Assembly (NCBI GenBank): GCA_018350325.1
Contig: JAEVLN010000009.1
Span: forward strand, 1,633,388 to 1,697,387
Length of the DNA stretch: 64,000 bases
Direction of reading: 5' to 3'
Source of the DNA: Globodera rostochiensis
Lineage: Eukaryota > Nematoda > Chromadorea > Rhabditida > Heteroderidae
This document shows, in pieces, positions 10,083 to 25,900 of the stretch (the first letter of the stretch is position 1; every line of letters begins with the position of its first letter). The position numbers and the translations under genes are program-made. Under the pieces are notes generated by a model. That model worked only from the letters and a program-made list of their open reading frames with translations. It was not told where the DNA came from and made no database searches.

Positions 10083-11079
10083 CACCCCACCCTCATAAAA
10101 GCTTAAAATGGGCATATGAAGGCCTCTGAAATAAAAAATGCATCCTTCAAAATTTAAAAATGAACAAGTGAATATTTCAAAAAATATTTATTAAATAAAT
10201 TATTTAAAAAAAATTTTTTCTAATCACATAAAAAAAATTTTCGATTTTGTTTCGATTTTCGAATTTCGATTTTCGACGTTTTTTTCCTTTCGATTTTCGA
10301 TTTCGAACTTTTCAGTTTCGATTTTCGATTTCGACTTTTTTTTAACTTTCGACACAGCCCTGATCGATGGGAAGGTGACCTTTACGCAGGTCCTTTTTTT
10401 GTATAATGTTTCGGAAAGATAAAGTGCAATTTTTAATATATTTAAGGGGACTAAAAAATGTTCTAAGAATTTTTTAAGGAAAGTGTAAACGCGCCAGTTG
10501 CGATCGACGTCAACATAAAGGGCCTTGAGCCAGGAAAACATGGTTTTCATGTCCATGGTTGGATTTTTGATTTCCTTTTTTTTTGTTTCAAATTTGTTTA
10601 TGTAGAATTCGGCGGCGAAGGATGGAATTCTGCCGGGCCGCACTTTAATCCATTGAACAAGAACCACGGCGCGCCGATAGTAAGAGTCTTCTGTATCATA
10701 TAAGGATGGTCTGGATTCGCCTCACTTCCCGCTCGGGATGACAATCTTAATTTTTTTTTGAATATAGTCAAAACATCGGCACATTGGTGATCTCGGCAAT
10801 GTGCTTGCTAACAAGGATGGTGTTGTCGAAACGGGGTTTAGCGATAGAGTCATCTCATTGTCGGGTCCGTATAACGTTGTCGGGCGTATGCTGTGCGTTG
10901 ACTCATTTGCTGACGATTTGGGTACTGTATAAAAAATTTGAATCGCCAGAAAAATTATTGAAAATTTAACGAATTCAATTTTAGGGCACGGCATCGACAC
11001 TTACAAAGAAGAAAGCCTGGTTTCGGGCAACAGTGGGCCAATCATTGCTTGCGGAGTCATCGCCTGGGCCAAGCCGTAA

Positions 11080-14896
<3,817 letters not shown>

Positions 14897-14945
14897 TAAT
14901 AAAACGTTTTTTGTTTATTAAGTTTTCAACTTCCTTACTATTTAT

Positions 14946-15053
14946 TAGAGTAGGCCGAGATCGGTATTTTTGGTAAAAACCGGGATCGGGATTTCAAAAA
15001 ACCGGGATAATCCCGCCCGATCCCGGTCGGGATCCCGATCCCGGCCTACTCTA
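14946..15053. mobile_element. 108-bp hAT-like MITE with 8-bp TSD
   Basis: TAGAGTAGGCCGAGATCGG at the left and CCGATCCCGGCCTACTCTA at the right are inverted repeats. The octamer CTATTTAT flanks both sides (14938-14945 and 15054-15061). The middle is a GGGATC/GATCCCG array. It sits directly downstream of the last P450 exon. Confidence 0.85.
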
Positions 15054-15280
15054 CTATTTATTAATTAATAAATCACACTCTTGATCAATCTTTCCGTGAT
15101 CTCTTCTTGACTAAAAGTACTCGCACTCAAGCGGGTCCGAACCCAGCCCGCAACACAAGGGTTGCGGGAAGACAAACCAATAGGCCGTCAATTCAGGATT
15201 CTCCTCAATCTCAAAAAGCACATCTTAACCAAAATTCAAACAGTAAATCAATATAATCATTAAAATTCCTGGTCTGATCA

Positions 15281-15640
15281 GGGCTGTGTCGAAATTTCGA
15301 TTTTCGAATTTGGATTTTCGACGTTTTTTCCTTTAGATTTTCGATATCGACAAAAATTGGCTGTTTTTCGAAAATAATTTCGAAAGTCGTGGTTCCGGTT
15401 TTTAAATTTTTGGCAAGGACGGGCAGTGGTCTTGGCAACTTTTTGACAAAAATTTCAATTTTTTTTTACATTAGTCCCATAAGTAAATTGATAGCTCAGT
15501 GGTTTTGTGTTTTGGGTTCGAACCCGCTTTCATTTTTTTGCGCCTTCTTCGGCCTTCACAGTCTATCCCCAATTAACGGAACTTTTTTAATGATTTTCAA
15601 TTATTTTTAAATTAAAATGCGCACAAAAAAAGACCGCCGT
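15281..15640. mobile_element. Truncated copy of the SOD-disrupting hAT MITE family
   Basis: Starts with the same CAGGGCTGTGTCGAAA terminus and TTTCGATTTTCGA array as the element at 9455, and runs collinear with its left 390 bp, including the tRNA-like A box TAGCTCAGTGGT (about 15491) and B box GGGTTCGAACCC (about 15514). It ends at AAAAGACCGCCGT without the right terminus. The right half is missing. Confidence 0.85.
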
Positions 15641-15646
15641 TCTCAC

Positions 15647-15740
15647 TTTTTAAGCATGGATACACTTCAATCGCTGTGTTTTGATTTCTTCTTGGCTGCA
15701 AATGTACGAAATTTATGAATAAAACAAAAAACATTTTAAT
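15647..15740 (+). pseudogene. Duplicated P450 I-helix exon fragment
   Basis: This closely matches 14094-14185 of the P450 pseudogene, encoding MDTL-SLCFDFFLAANV and the start of the following intron. It lies immediately after the truncated hAT copy. It is a partial duplication of one P450 exon, not an independent gene. Confidence 0.8.
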
Positions 15741-15754
15741 CTAAATATCTGGTG

Positions 15755-16210
15755 CATTCTGGATTTCCAAAACATCAAACAACAAATTCTGGTGCATGCA
15801 GTTTCCGGAAACCTAATTCTGGTCTTTACTGGCTTTCCGGAAAGACAATTCTGGTGCAGCTGATTTTCCGGAAACCTAATTCTGGTCTATACTGGCTTTC
15901 GGGAAAGACAATTCTGGTGCAGCTGATTTTCCGGAACACCAAATTCTGGTCTATACTGGCTTTCCGGAAAGACAATTCTGGTACAGCTGATTTTCCGGAA
16001 CACCAAATTCTGGTCTATACTGGCTTTCCGGAAAGACAATTCTGGTACAGCTGATTTTCCGGAACACCAAATTCTGGTGCATTCTGGATTTCCAGAAGAG
16101 GAAATAACAAATTCTGGTGCATTCTGGATTTTCCCAGCCGTGTTTGCGAAACATGAAATTTTGTTGCATGCTGGATTACCAGAACGCCACATTTTGGTGT
16201 TTCGGCACAT
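15755..16210. repeat. Minisatellite related to the 11-kb array, opposite orientation
   Basis: Tandem units of about 63 bp built from TTCCGGAAA and AATTCTGGT(G/C) motifs. The reverse complement contains CCAGAATT and TTTCCGGAAA, the same words as the large array at 19.9-31 kb, so this is a small inverted relative. It borders the GH32 fragment at 16.6 kb. Confidence 0.85.
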
Positions 16211-16630
16211 TCAAAATTGATTTGGGTTTTTCTAATTGCTTGTGTTTTCGACACATTTGGTGTTTCTTTTTGACCAGGAAATTCTCAAAACGAAGTAATT
16301 AACTCAGTTCAGAGTAATGATTAAAATGAACTTAAGTGCTAACTGATAGAGTAAAAATTAGGTATTTATCTAATTAGCGTTTTTTGAATATCTGCATTTT
16401 AAACATTTTTATGAACAATTTTGTAACAATCAAAGATTCTCGTATTTTTTTAAATTTACACTTTATAAATAGGCTAAATGGTTCGTCACGAAGGTTTCAA
16501 AAATACGTGAAAAGGATTTAACTACAATTGAGCGGGGAAAATAAAAAAAGTTTTAACATAAAATTGGCTAGCTTTGGTCATTCTAGCAACCCCTATTGAT
16601 GTTTCGTATGTAATGCTGGCAGTTCTCCTT
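16211..16630. other. AT-rich spacer
   Basis: No gene or clean repeat boundary is visible. From about 16480 the sequence matches the 3' flank of the GH32 copies (GTTTTAACATAAAATTG with an adjacent GGTCATTCTAGCA). Confidence 0.5.
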
Positions 16631-16636
16631 TTTCGA

Positions 16637-18103
16637 TCAGTTTAAGACCTTTTTCGGCGATTCTCCAAATTCTGCGTCCAATACACTTTTTGGAGATGAT
16701 TTTTGTTTTTCAAAAATATGTTTTTTGATCGGAATTATATTTGCTGTTTGCTGAAGATACGCTGATTTGTGCGTCTTGTAGTTCAGATACCACATGCTGG
16801 ACTCCTTTAGCATCAGTGGTGCCCTTTTCAGCTGAAAATTACAAATTTTTGAAAATATATTGAAATTCAAATGGTTCTAATCATAACACGGCTTAATTAA
16901 CCCTCACTTGTATCTAGTTCATTGTTGATTGACCTAATTAAGCTTTTTCAAAATGCTCAACTTTGATAAAACCTCATACCCATCAACCTGATCAGGCAAA
17001 TCTTGATTTAACCAACTTACTTCTACGGTTCCAATTCGTTTTTCTTGGCTTGCTTCAGGCAGGCGAATGGATCCCGACCATCGGCCTTCGTCCGCAAAAT
17101 ATTCGACAGTGTCCAAATCGATGAAAATGTGAATTTTTGTCGGCATGGCATTGTAGACCACCAGGCGTTTGTTGCTTGTCACCCTAAACATATATTGACA
17201 TTAATACTGGTGATCAGAATTTTGAAAAAGAAATTCATTCCGGCCGGACCAAGACAAGGCCAAGGACGGATTTTTTTGTACAAAAAACTGACCAGGTCCT
17301 CTTTAGCTGGAGGCCATTGTTGTCAATCCAACTCCAATTTCTTGCCATTTGTGTGGGTTGGCGTCAGATGCAACTCAAATGTCTCCTCTCGGCCGTTGTC
17401 CCAACTGAACTCGAAGACGAGTTCAGCCTGACCCTTCTCCAAATGCATTTGTTGGCCTTTTCTGAAATCATTTTGTTAATTAAAAACAAAATATGTTTAA
17501 CGAAAGATGAAATTTATATGAAAGTCCGTAAATTAATTTAAAAAATATTTAAGGACTGAAAACAAAACCGACGTTATGACGTGTGGCTGCTTTTTTTCTC
17601 GAAGAGAAGCCAACTCCGGCAATGGTCTGACCATCAAATATTGTCCATTTTCTGATAGAACAAATTCCTGCAATAAAACAATAAAATGAACTGCTTTTGT
17701 TTTTAATTATTTTTAAACTTAAATTGAAATATTTATTAAATTTAACAATAATTTTTATTTAAAAATATCTGCCTTAGGCAAAGTGAGCGACGTTGCGCCG
17801 CCCCTGCCGTCAAAGTTTGGGTCACCGGTGTTCTCGCTGATCCAGCTAATGTCGCAGATCCAACCGATGAGGTACGATCTGCCGGATTGTTTGTCGTAGA
17901 AGCCCTTAAGGACGGAATGCCAAAAGTTAAAAATTTGAAAAATATTTTTTATTTTCAATCCCCAGTCATTCCACATACTTGGTATGCAAAAGAGCCACCA
18001 GCAAAGTCCATCTGTTGTACAAATCTGTGCTCAAACTTTCTTCCATCAAAACGTCCAACAAATAGGGGATTCATTCGGTCTCTGAAACATTGGTTTCCAA
18101 AAT
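16637..18103 (-). pseudogene. GH32 (invertase-type) 3' fragment, exons 10-15, broken
   Basis: On the minus strand this corresponds to exons 10-15 of the intact GH32 genes: FVGRFDGRKFEHRF, FYDKQSGRSYLIGW, the catalytic-domain end, and the C-terminal beta-sandwich (FELHLTPTHTNGKK, HIFIDLDTVEYFADEGRWSG). In exon 13 the sequence GGAGTTGGATTG replaces GGAGTTCCGGATTG of the intact genes. This 2-bp deletion shifts the frame into a TGA. The last exon diverges at its C-terminus. The N-terminal half and all catalytic residues are absent. It abuts the plus-strand fragment head to head. Confidence 0.9.
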
Positions 18104-18112
18104 GACTTATTT

Positions 18113-19330
18113 TTTAAATTAATTTAATTAACCCGGACTTTCATTTAATTTCGTCTTTCGTTAAACATTTTTGTTTTTAAAAACTGTACTTTAAGCATAA
18201 AACATTTTAAATGATTTTAGAAAAGGCCAACAAATGCATTTGGAGAAGGGTCAGGCTGAACTCGTCTTCGAGTTCAGTTGGGACAACGGCCGAGAGGAGA
18301 CATTTGAGTTGCATCTGACGCCAACCCACACAAATGGCAAGAAATTGGAGTTGGATTGACAACAATGGCCTCCAGCTAAAGAGGACCTGGTCAGTTTTTT
18401 GTACAAAAAAATCCGTCCTTGGCCTTGTCTTGGTCCGGCCGGAATGAATTTCTTTTTCAAAATTCTGATCACCAGTATTAATGTCAATATATGTTTAGGG
18501 TGACAAGCAACAAACGCCTGGTGGTCTACAATGCCATGCCGACAAAAATTCACATTTTCATCGATTTGGACACTGTCGAATATTTTGCGGACGAAGGCCG
18601 ATGGTCGGGATCCATTCGCCTGCCTGAAGCAAGCCAAGAAAAACGAATTGGAACCGTAGAAGTAAGTTGGTTAAATCAAGATTTGCCTGATCAGGTTGAT
18701 GGGTATGAGGTTTTATCAAAGTTGAGCATTTTGAAAAAGCTTAATTAGGTCAATCAACAATGAACTAGATACAAGTGAGGGTTAATTAAGCCGTGTTATG
18801 ATTAGAACCATTTGAATTTCAATATATTTTTAAAAATTTGTAATTTTCAGCTGAAAAGGGCACCACTGATGCTCAAGGAGGCCAGCATGTGGTATCTGAA
18901 CTACAAGGCGCACAAATCAGCGTTTCTTCAGCAAACGGCAAATATAATTAAAATGGAGCCGATCAAAAAACATATTTTTGAAAAACAAAAATCATCTCCA
19001 AAAAGTGTATTGGACGCAGAATTTGGAGAATCACCGAAAAAGGGAGAACTGCCAGCATTACATACGATTGGACTGAGAAAATGATTTTTTAACATCAAAT
19101 CTAGGGGTAGTTAAGCCTAGCAAGCTTGCTAGAATGACCAAATTTAGTCAATTTTGTGTTAAAACATTTTTTATTTCCTCCTCACAATTGTAGCTAAAAT
19201 CTTTTCGCGTATTTTTGAAAATTATAAAAACATTATATATAAAAAAAATTTGGCCTTTTTATGAATATTTTGTTTTTATTGTATTTACAAAACATAAAAT
19301 CTGGAGGCAAAAATATGTTCAACTGCGGGT
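18113..19330 (+). repeat. Left arm of large inverted repeat flanking the 105-bp array
   Basis: This block (GH32 intron 12, exons 13-15 and about 240 bp of 3' flank) is the inverted counterpart of 31240-32560. The arms differ by indels in the 3' flank (a segment of about 80 bp near 31320-31400 is missing here) and by point differences. Together they bracket the whole 19.9-31 kb array. Confidence 0.85.
18223..19084 (+). pseudogene. GH32 3' fragment, exons 13-15, broken
   Basis: Plus-strand copy of the C-terminal beta-sandwich exons of the GH32 genes: MHLEKGQAELVFEF, then VVYNAMPTKIHIFIDLDTVE, then LKRAPLMLKEASMWYLNYKA to the stop at 19082-19084. Exon 13 carries the same 2-bp deletion as the minus fragment at 16637-18103 (here at about 18352), so both derive from one already broken copy. 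No start or catalytic exons exist. The final exon is nearly identical to that of the intact gene at 31.5 kb. Confidence 0.9.
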
Positions 19331-19904
19331 TTCTGGAGGTCTTCGGGGTCGCTGATCACGGTCGACATTTATTTTACCCAATTCCGAAGCCCGAACCCGA
19401 ATCGAACAATTTTTCGAAAAAAAATTTACAAAAAATTCACATTTATTGCCCAAATCGATTAAAATGTCCGGAACCGCTTTGGAACCGGAACCGCGAAAAG
19501 CGGATTTTAAACCTTTTAAACGACTTAATTTTTGTTTGGAAAAAGTGTTTTTTTGAAAGTGTTGTTCGACCAATTGTTCAAATTCTGGTTAAGGTTGGTT
19601 TGCCATACGCAAAAACGGAACTTGGATTCGTATTCTGCGCACGAGTTTTGTACGATTTGAGGTTTTATGTCATTTTTATAGTGGGGAACGAATCGATATT
19701 TTACCCTCATCGGCCAAGTCCACACACCCCCCCCCCTTCAAACCTTCCACTAATTTCTTTCCTCCTTCCTTATGTCGAATAGACGACGGCATAACTAAAA
19801 GCATCTTTTTAGGGTAATTTTAAAAGTCGTCATTTTCGCTTAGTAGACGAAATCTCGTGTAGACAAAGTGTCGCGCAGACGAAATGTCTGCGCCCCGTTG
19901 GCAT
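19331..19904. other. Spacer between GH32 fragment and array
   Basis: Contains a segment with CCCGAACCCGAATCGAACAATTTTTCG (fragments of a dispersed repeat also near 42.5, 54.9 and 57.1-57.4 kb). The long plus-strand frame 19261-19782 has no domain and crosses this repeat, so it is not called as a gene. Confidence 0.45.
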
Positions 19905-22900
19905 TGGCAACAAGTGTTCCGGAAAGGCATCTGAACCAGAATTTGGTTTCCTGGGAAGTCAATATGAACCAGAATTTGTTATTTGATGTTCTGGAAATCC
20001 AGAATGCTCCAAAATTTGCTGTTCCGGAAATGCATATGAACCAGAATTTGGTTTCCTGGGAAGCCAATATGAACCAGAATTTGTTATTTGATGTTCTGGA
20101 AATCCAGAATGCTCCAAATTTGCTGTTCCGGAAAGTCAGGCTGGACCAGAATTAGGTTGAATTAGGTTTCCCGGAAAAAAGTATGATCCAGAATTTGTTA
20201 TTTGATGTTCTGGAAATCTCCAAAATTTGCTGTTCCGGAAATGAATCTGAACCAGAATTTGGTTTCCCGGGAAGCCAATATGAACCAGAATTTGTTATTT
20301 GATGTTCTGGAAATCCAGAATGCTCCAAAATTTGCTGTTCCGGAAATGCATCTGAACCAGAATTTGGTTTCCCGGGAAGCCAATATGAACCAGAATTTGC
20401 TCTTCCGGAAAGTCAGCTGGACCAGAATTAGGTTGAATTAGGTTTCCCGGAAAAAAGTATGAACCAGAATTTGTTATTTGATGTTCTGGAAAGCTCCAGA
20501 ATTTGCTGTTCCGGAAATGCATCTGAACCAGAATTTGGTTTCCCGGGAAGCCAATATGAACCAGAATTTGTTATTTGATGTTCTGGAAATCCAGAATGCT
20601 CCAAAATTTGCTGTTCCGGAAATGCATCTGAACCAGAATTTGGTTTCCCGGGAAGCCAATATGAACCAGAATTTGCTCTTCCGGAAAGTCAGCTGGACCA
20701 GAATTAGGTTGAATTAGGTTTCCCGGAAAAAAGTATGAACCAGAATTTGGTTTCCCGGGAAGCCAATATGAACCAGAATTTGTTATTTGATGTTCTGGAA
20801 ATCCAGAATGCTCCAAAATTTGCTGTTCCGGAAATGCATCTGAACCAGAATTTGGTTTCCCGGGAAGCCAATATGAACCAGAATTTGTTATTTGATGTTC
20901 TGGAAATCCAGAATGCTCCAAAATTTGCTGTTCCGGAAAGTCAGGCTGGACCAGAATTAGGTTGAATTAGGTTTCCCGGAAAAAAGTATGAACCAGAATT
21001 TGTTATTTGATGTTCTGGAAATCCAGAATGCTCCAAAATTTGCTGTTCCGGAAATGCATCTGAACCAGAATTTGGTTTCCTGGGAAGCCAATATGAACCA
21101 TAATTTGTTATTTGATGTTCTGGAAATCCAGAATGCTCCAAAATTTGCTGTTCCGGAAATGCATCTGAACCAGAATTTGGTTTCCCGGGAAGCCAATATG
21201 AACCAGAATTTGTTATTTGATGTTCTGGAAATCCAGAATGCTCCAAAATTTGCTGTTCCGGAAATGCATCTGAACCAGAATTTGGTTTCCCGGGAAGCCA
21301 ATATGAACCAGAATTTGTTATTGATGTTCTGGAAATCCAGAATGCCCCAGAATTTGCCTCTTCCGGAAAGTCAGGTCTGGACCAGAATTAGGTTGAATTA
21401 GGTTTCCCGGGAAAAAGTATGAACCAGAATTTGGTATTTGATGTTCTGGAAATCCAGAATGCTCCAAAATTTGCTGTTCCGGAAATGCATCTGAACCAGA
21501 ATTTGGTTTCCCGGGAAGCCAATATGAACCAGAATTTGTTATTTGATGTTCTGGAAATCCAGAATGCTCCAGAATTTGCTGTTCCGGAAAGTCAGGCTGG
21601 ACCAGAATTAGGTTGAATTTGGTTTCCCGGAAAAAAGTATGAACCAGAATTTGTTATTTGATGTACTGAAAAACAGAATGCTCCAAAATTTGCTGTTCCG
21701 GAAATGCATCTGAACCAGAATTTGGTTTCCCGGGAAGCCAATATGAACCAGAATTTGTTATTTGATGTTCTGGAAATCCAGAATGCTCCAAAATTTGCTG
21801 TTCCGGAAATGCATCTGAACCAGAATTTGGTTTCCCGGGAAGCCAATATGAACCAGAATTTGTTATTTGATGTTCTGGAAATCCAGAATGCTCCAAAATT
21901 TGCTGTTCCGGAAATGCATCTGAACCAGAATTTGGTTTCCCGGGAAGCCAATATGAACCAGAATTTGTTATTTGATGTTCTGGAAATCCAGAATGCTCCA
22001 AAATTTGCTGTTCCGGAAATGCATCTGAACCAGAATTTGGTTTCCCGGGAAGCCAATATGAACCAGAATTTGTTATTTGATGTTCTGGAAATCCAGAATG
22101 CTCCAAAATTTGCTGTTCCGGAAATGCATCTGAACCAGAATTTGGTTTCCCGGGAAGCCAATATGAACCAGAATTTGTTATTTGATGTACTGAAAAACAG
22201 AATGCTCCAAAATTTGCTGTTCCGGAAAGGCATCTGAACCAGAATTTGGTTTCCCGGGAAGCCAATATGAACCAGAATTTGTTATTTGATGTTCTGAGAA
22301 ATCCAGAATGCCCCAATTTGCTGTTCCGGAAAGGCATCTGAACCAAAATTTGGTTTCCCGGGAAGCCAATATGAACCAGAATTTGTTATTTGATGTTCTG
22401 GAAATCCAGAATGCTCCAAAATTTGCTGTTCCGGAAATGCATCTGAACCAGAATTTAGTTTCCCGGGAAGCCAATATGAACCAGAATTTGTTATTTGATG
22501 TTCTGGAAATCCAGAATGCACCAGAATTTGGTATTCCGGAAAGTCAGGCTGGACCAGAATTAGGTTGAATTAGGTTTCCCGGGAAGCCAATATGAACCAG
22601 AATTTGTTATTTGATGTTCTGGAAATACAGAATGCTCCAGAATTTGCTGTTCCGGAAAGGCATCTGAACCCGAATTTGGTTTCCTGGGAAGCCAATATGA
22701 ACCAGAATTTGTTATTTGATGTTCTGGAAATCCAGAATGCTCCAAATTTGCTGTTCCGGAAAGTCAGGCTGGACCAGAATTAGGTTGAATTAGGTTTCCC
22801 GGAAAAAAGTATGATCCAGAATTTGTTATTTGATGTTCTGGAAATCTCCAAAATTTGCTGTTCCGGAAATGCATCTGAACCAGAATTTGGTTTCCCGGGA

Positions 22901-25900
22901 AGCCAATATGAACCAGAATTTGTTATTTGATGTTCTGGAAATCCAGAATGCTCCAAAATTTGCTGTTCCGGAAATGCATCTGAACCAGAATTTGGTTTCC
23001 CGGGAAGCCAATATGAACCAGAATTTGTTATTTGATGTTCTGGAAATCCAGAATGCTCCAAAATTTGCTGTTCCGGAAATGCATCTGAACCAGAATTTGG
23101 TTTCCCGGGAAGCCAATATGAACCAGAATTTGTTATTTGGTGTTCTGGAAATCCAGAATGCACCAGAATTTGCTCTTCCGGAAAGTCAGCTGGACCAGAA
23201 TTAGGTTGAATTAGGTTTCCCGGAAAAAAGTATGAACCAGAATTTGTTATTTGATGTACTGAAAAACAGAATGCTCCAAAATTTGCTGTTCCGGAAATGC
23301 ATCTGAACCAGAATTTGGTTTCCCGGGAAGCCAATATGAACCAGAATTTGTTATTTGATGTTCTGGAAATCCAGAATGCTCCAGAATTTGCTGTTCCGGA
23401 AAGTCAGGCTGGACCAGAATTAGGTTGAATTTGGTTTCCCGGAAAAAAGTATGAACCAGAATTTGTTATTTGATGTACTGAAAAACAGAATGCTCCAAAA
23501 TTTGCTGTTCCGGAAATGCATCTGAACCAGAATTTGGTTTCCCGGGAAGCCAATATGAACCAGAATTTGTTATTTGATGTTCTGGAAATCCAGAATGCTC
23601 CAAAATTTGCTGTTCCGGAAATGCATCTGAACCAGAATTTGGTTTCCCGGGAAGCCAATATGAACCAGAATTTGTTATTTGATGTTCTGGAAATCCAGAA
23701 TGCTCAAAATTTGCTGTTCCGGAAATGCATCTGGAACCAGTAATTTGGTTTCCCAGGAAGCCAATATGAACCAGAATTTGTTATTTGATGTTCTGGAAAT
23801 CCAGAATGCTCCAAATTTGCTGTTCCGGAAATGCATCTGAACCAGAATTTGGTTTCCCGGGAAGCCAATATGAACCAGAATTTGTATTTGATGTTCTGGA
23901 AATCCAGACTGCTCCAAATTTGCTGTTCCGGAAATGCATCTGAACCAGAATTTGGTTCCCGGAAGCAATATGAACCAGAATTTGTTATTGATGTACTGAA
24001 AACAGAATGCTCCAAAATTGCTGTTCCGGAAAGGCATCTGAACCAGAATTTGGTTTCCCGGGAAGCCAATATGAACCAGAATTTGTTATTTGATGTTCTG
24101 AGAAATCCAGAATGCCCCAAATTTGCTGTTCCGGAAAGGCATCTGACCCAAAATTTGGTTTTCCCGGAAGCCAATATGAAACCAGAATTTATTATTTGAT
24201 GTTTCTGAGAAATCCAGAATTGCCCACAGAATTTGCTGTCCGGCAAGGCATCTGAACCAAATTTGGTTTCCCGGGAAGCCAATATGAACCAGAATTTGTT
24301 ATTTGAATGTTCTGGAAATCCAGAATGCTCCAAATTTGCTGTTCCGGAAATGCATCTGAACCAGAATTTGGTTTCCCGGGAAGCCAATATGAACCAGAAT
24401 TTGTTATTTGATGTTCTGGAAATCCAGAATGCTCCAAAATTTGCGGTTCCGGAAATGCATCTGAACCAGAATTTAGTTTCCCGGGAAGCCAATATGAACC
24501 AGAATTGTTATTTGATGTTCTGGAAATCCAGAATGCACCAGAATTTGGATTCCTGAAATGCATCTGAACCAGAATTGGTTCCTGGGAAGTCAATATGAAC
24601 CAGAATTTGTTATTTGATGTTCGGGAAATCCAGAATGCTCCAAAATTTGCTGTTCCGGAAATGCATATGAACCAGAAATTTAGGTTCCTGGGAAGCCAAT
24701 AGGAACCAGAATTTGTTATTTGATGTTCTGGAAATCCAGAATGCTCCAAATTTGCTGTTCCGGAAAGTCAGGCTGGACCAGAATTAGGTTGAATTAGGTT
24801 TCCCGGAAAAAAGTATGAACCAGAATTTGTTATTTGATGTTCTGGAAATCTCCAAAATTTGCTGTTCCGGAAATGCATCTGAACCAGAATTTGGTTTCCC
24901 GGGAAGCCAATATGAACCAGAATTTGTTCTTTGATGTTCTGGAAATCCAGAATGCTCCAGAATTTGCTGTTCCGGAAAGGCATCTGAACCAGAATTTAGT
25001 TTCCCGGGAAGCCAATATGAACCAGAATTTGTTATTTGATGTTCTGGAAATCCAGAATGCACCAGAATTTGGTATTCCGGAAAGTCAGGCTGGACCAGAA
25101 TTAGGTTGAATTAGGTTTCCCGGGAAGCCAATATGAACCAGAATTTGTTATTTGATGTTCTGGAAATCCAGAATGCTCCAAAATTTGCTGTTCCGGAAAT
25201 GCATCTGAACCAGAATTTGGTTTCCTGGGAAGCCAATATGAACCAGAATTTGTTATTTGATGTTCTGGAAATCCAGAATGCTCCAAATTTGCTGTTCCGG
25301 AAAGTCAGGCTGGACCAGAATTAGGTTGAATTAGGTTTCCCGGAAAAAAGTATGAACCAGAATTTGTTATTTGATGTTCTGGAATCAATGCTCCAAAATT
25401 GCTGTTCCGGAAATGCATCTGAACCAGAATTTGGTTTCCCGGGAGCCAATATGAACCAGAATTTGTTATTTGATGTTCTGGAAAGCCAGAATGCTCCAGA
25501 ATTTGCTGTTCCGGAAATGCAGCTGAACCAGAATGTGGTTTCACCGGGAACCAGTATGAACCAGAATTTGTTATTTGATGTTCTGGAAAGCTCCAAAATT
25601 TGCTGTTCCGGAAATGCATCTGAACCAGAATTTGGTTTCCCGGGAAGCCAATATGAACCAGAATTTGTTATTTGATGTTCTGGAAATCCAGAATGCTCCA
25701 AAATTTGCTGTTCCGGAAATGCATCTGAACCAGAATTTGGTTTCCCGGGAAGCCAATATTTGTTATTTGATGTTCTGGAAATCCAGAATGCTCCAGAATT
25801 TGCTGTTCCGGAAATGCATCTGAACCAGAATTTGGTTTCCCGGGAAGCCAATATGAACCAGAATTTGTTATTTGATGTTCTGGAAATCCAGAATGCTCCA

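Larger units (their letters stand above)
9455..10362. mobile_element. hAT-type MITE (908 bp) inserted in SOD exon 1
   Basis: Ends CAGGGCTGTGTCGAAA (9455-9470) and TTTCGACACAGCCCTG (10347-10362, allowing one mismatch) are inverted repeats. The 8-bp target duplication ATCGATGG is perfect (9447-9454 and 10363-10370). Removing the element and one TSD restores the SOD reading frame exactly. Subterminal arrays of TTTCGATTTTCGA occupy both ends. Inside are a tRNA-like segment (9660-9725) and two GC hairpins (about 9952-9975, 10057-10082). A truncated relative lies at 15281-15640. Confidence 0.95.
9375..11079 (+). pseudogene. Cu/Zn superoxide dismutase, exon 1 split by hAT element
   Basis: Five exons can be read with GT-AG junctions: 9375-9454 plus 10371-10389 (exon 1, interrupted), 10479-10557, 10606-10679, 10768-10921 and 10985-11079 (TAA). 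Diagnostic motifs are [48 protein letters not shown] and IIACGVIAWAKP. Most Cu/Zn ligands are present (the two His of GFHVH, His of GPHFNP, His of KNHGAP, His and Asp of HIGDLGN). However, the copper-ligand His preceding the FADDLG segment (human H120) is Asp, the disulfide Cys of the loop before SAGPHF is Trp, and the electrostatic-loop Arg (human R143) is not conserved. A hAT MITE sits inside exon 1 with its TSD. No signal peptide is seen, so the ancestral protein was probably cytosolic. Loss of a catalytic ligand plus the insertion make activity unlikely. Confidence 0.85.

Noticed and set aside
10224..10667. 147-codon minus-strand frame
   Set aside because: Opposite strand of the hAT subterminal array and SOD exons 2-3, so it is a shadow.
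19261..19782. 173-codon plus-strand frame
   Set aside because: It spans the GH32 3' flank, a dispersed repeat and a C run, and has no domain.
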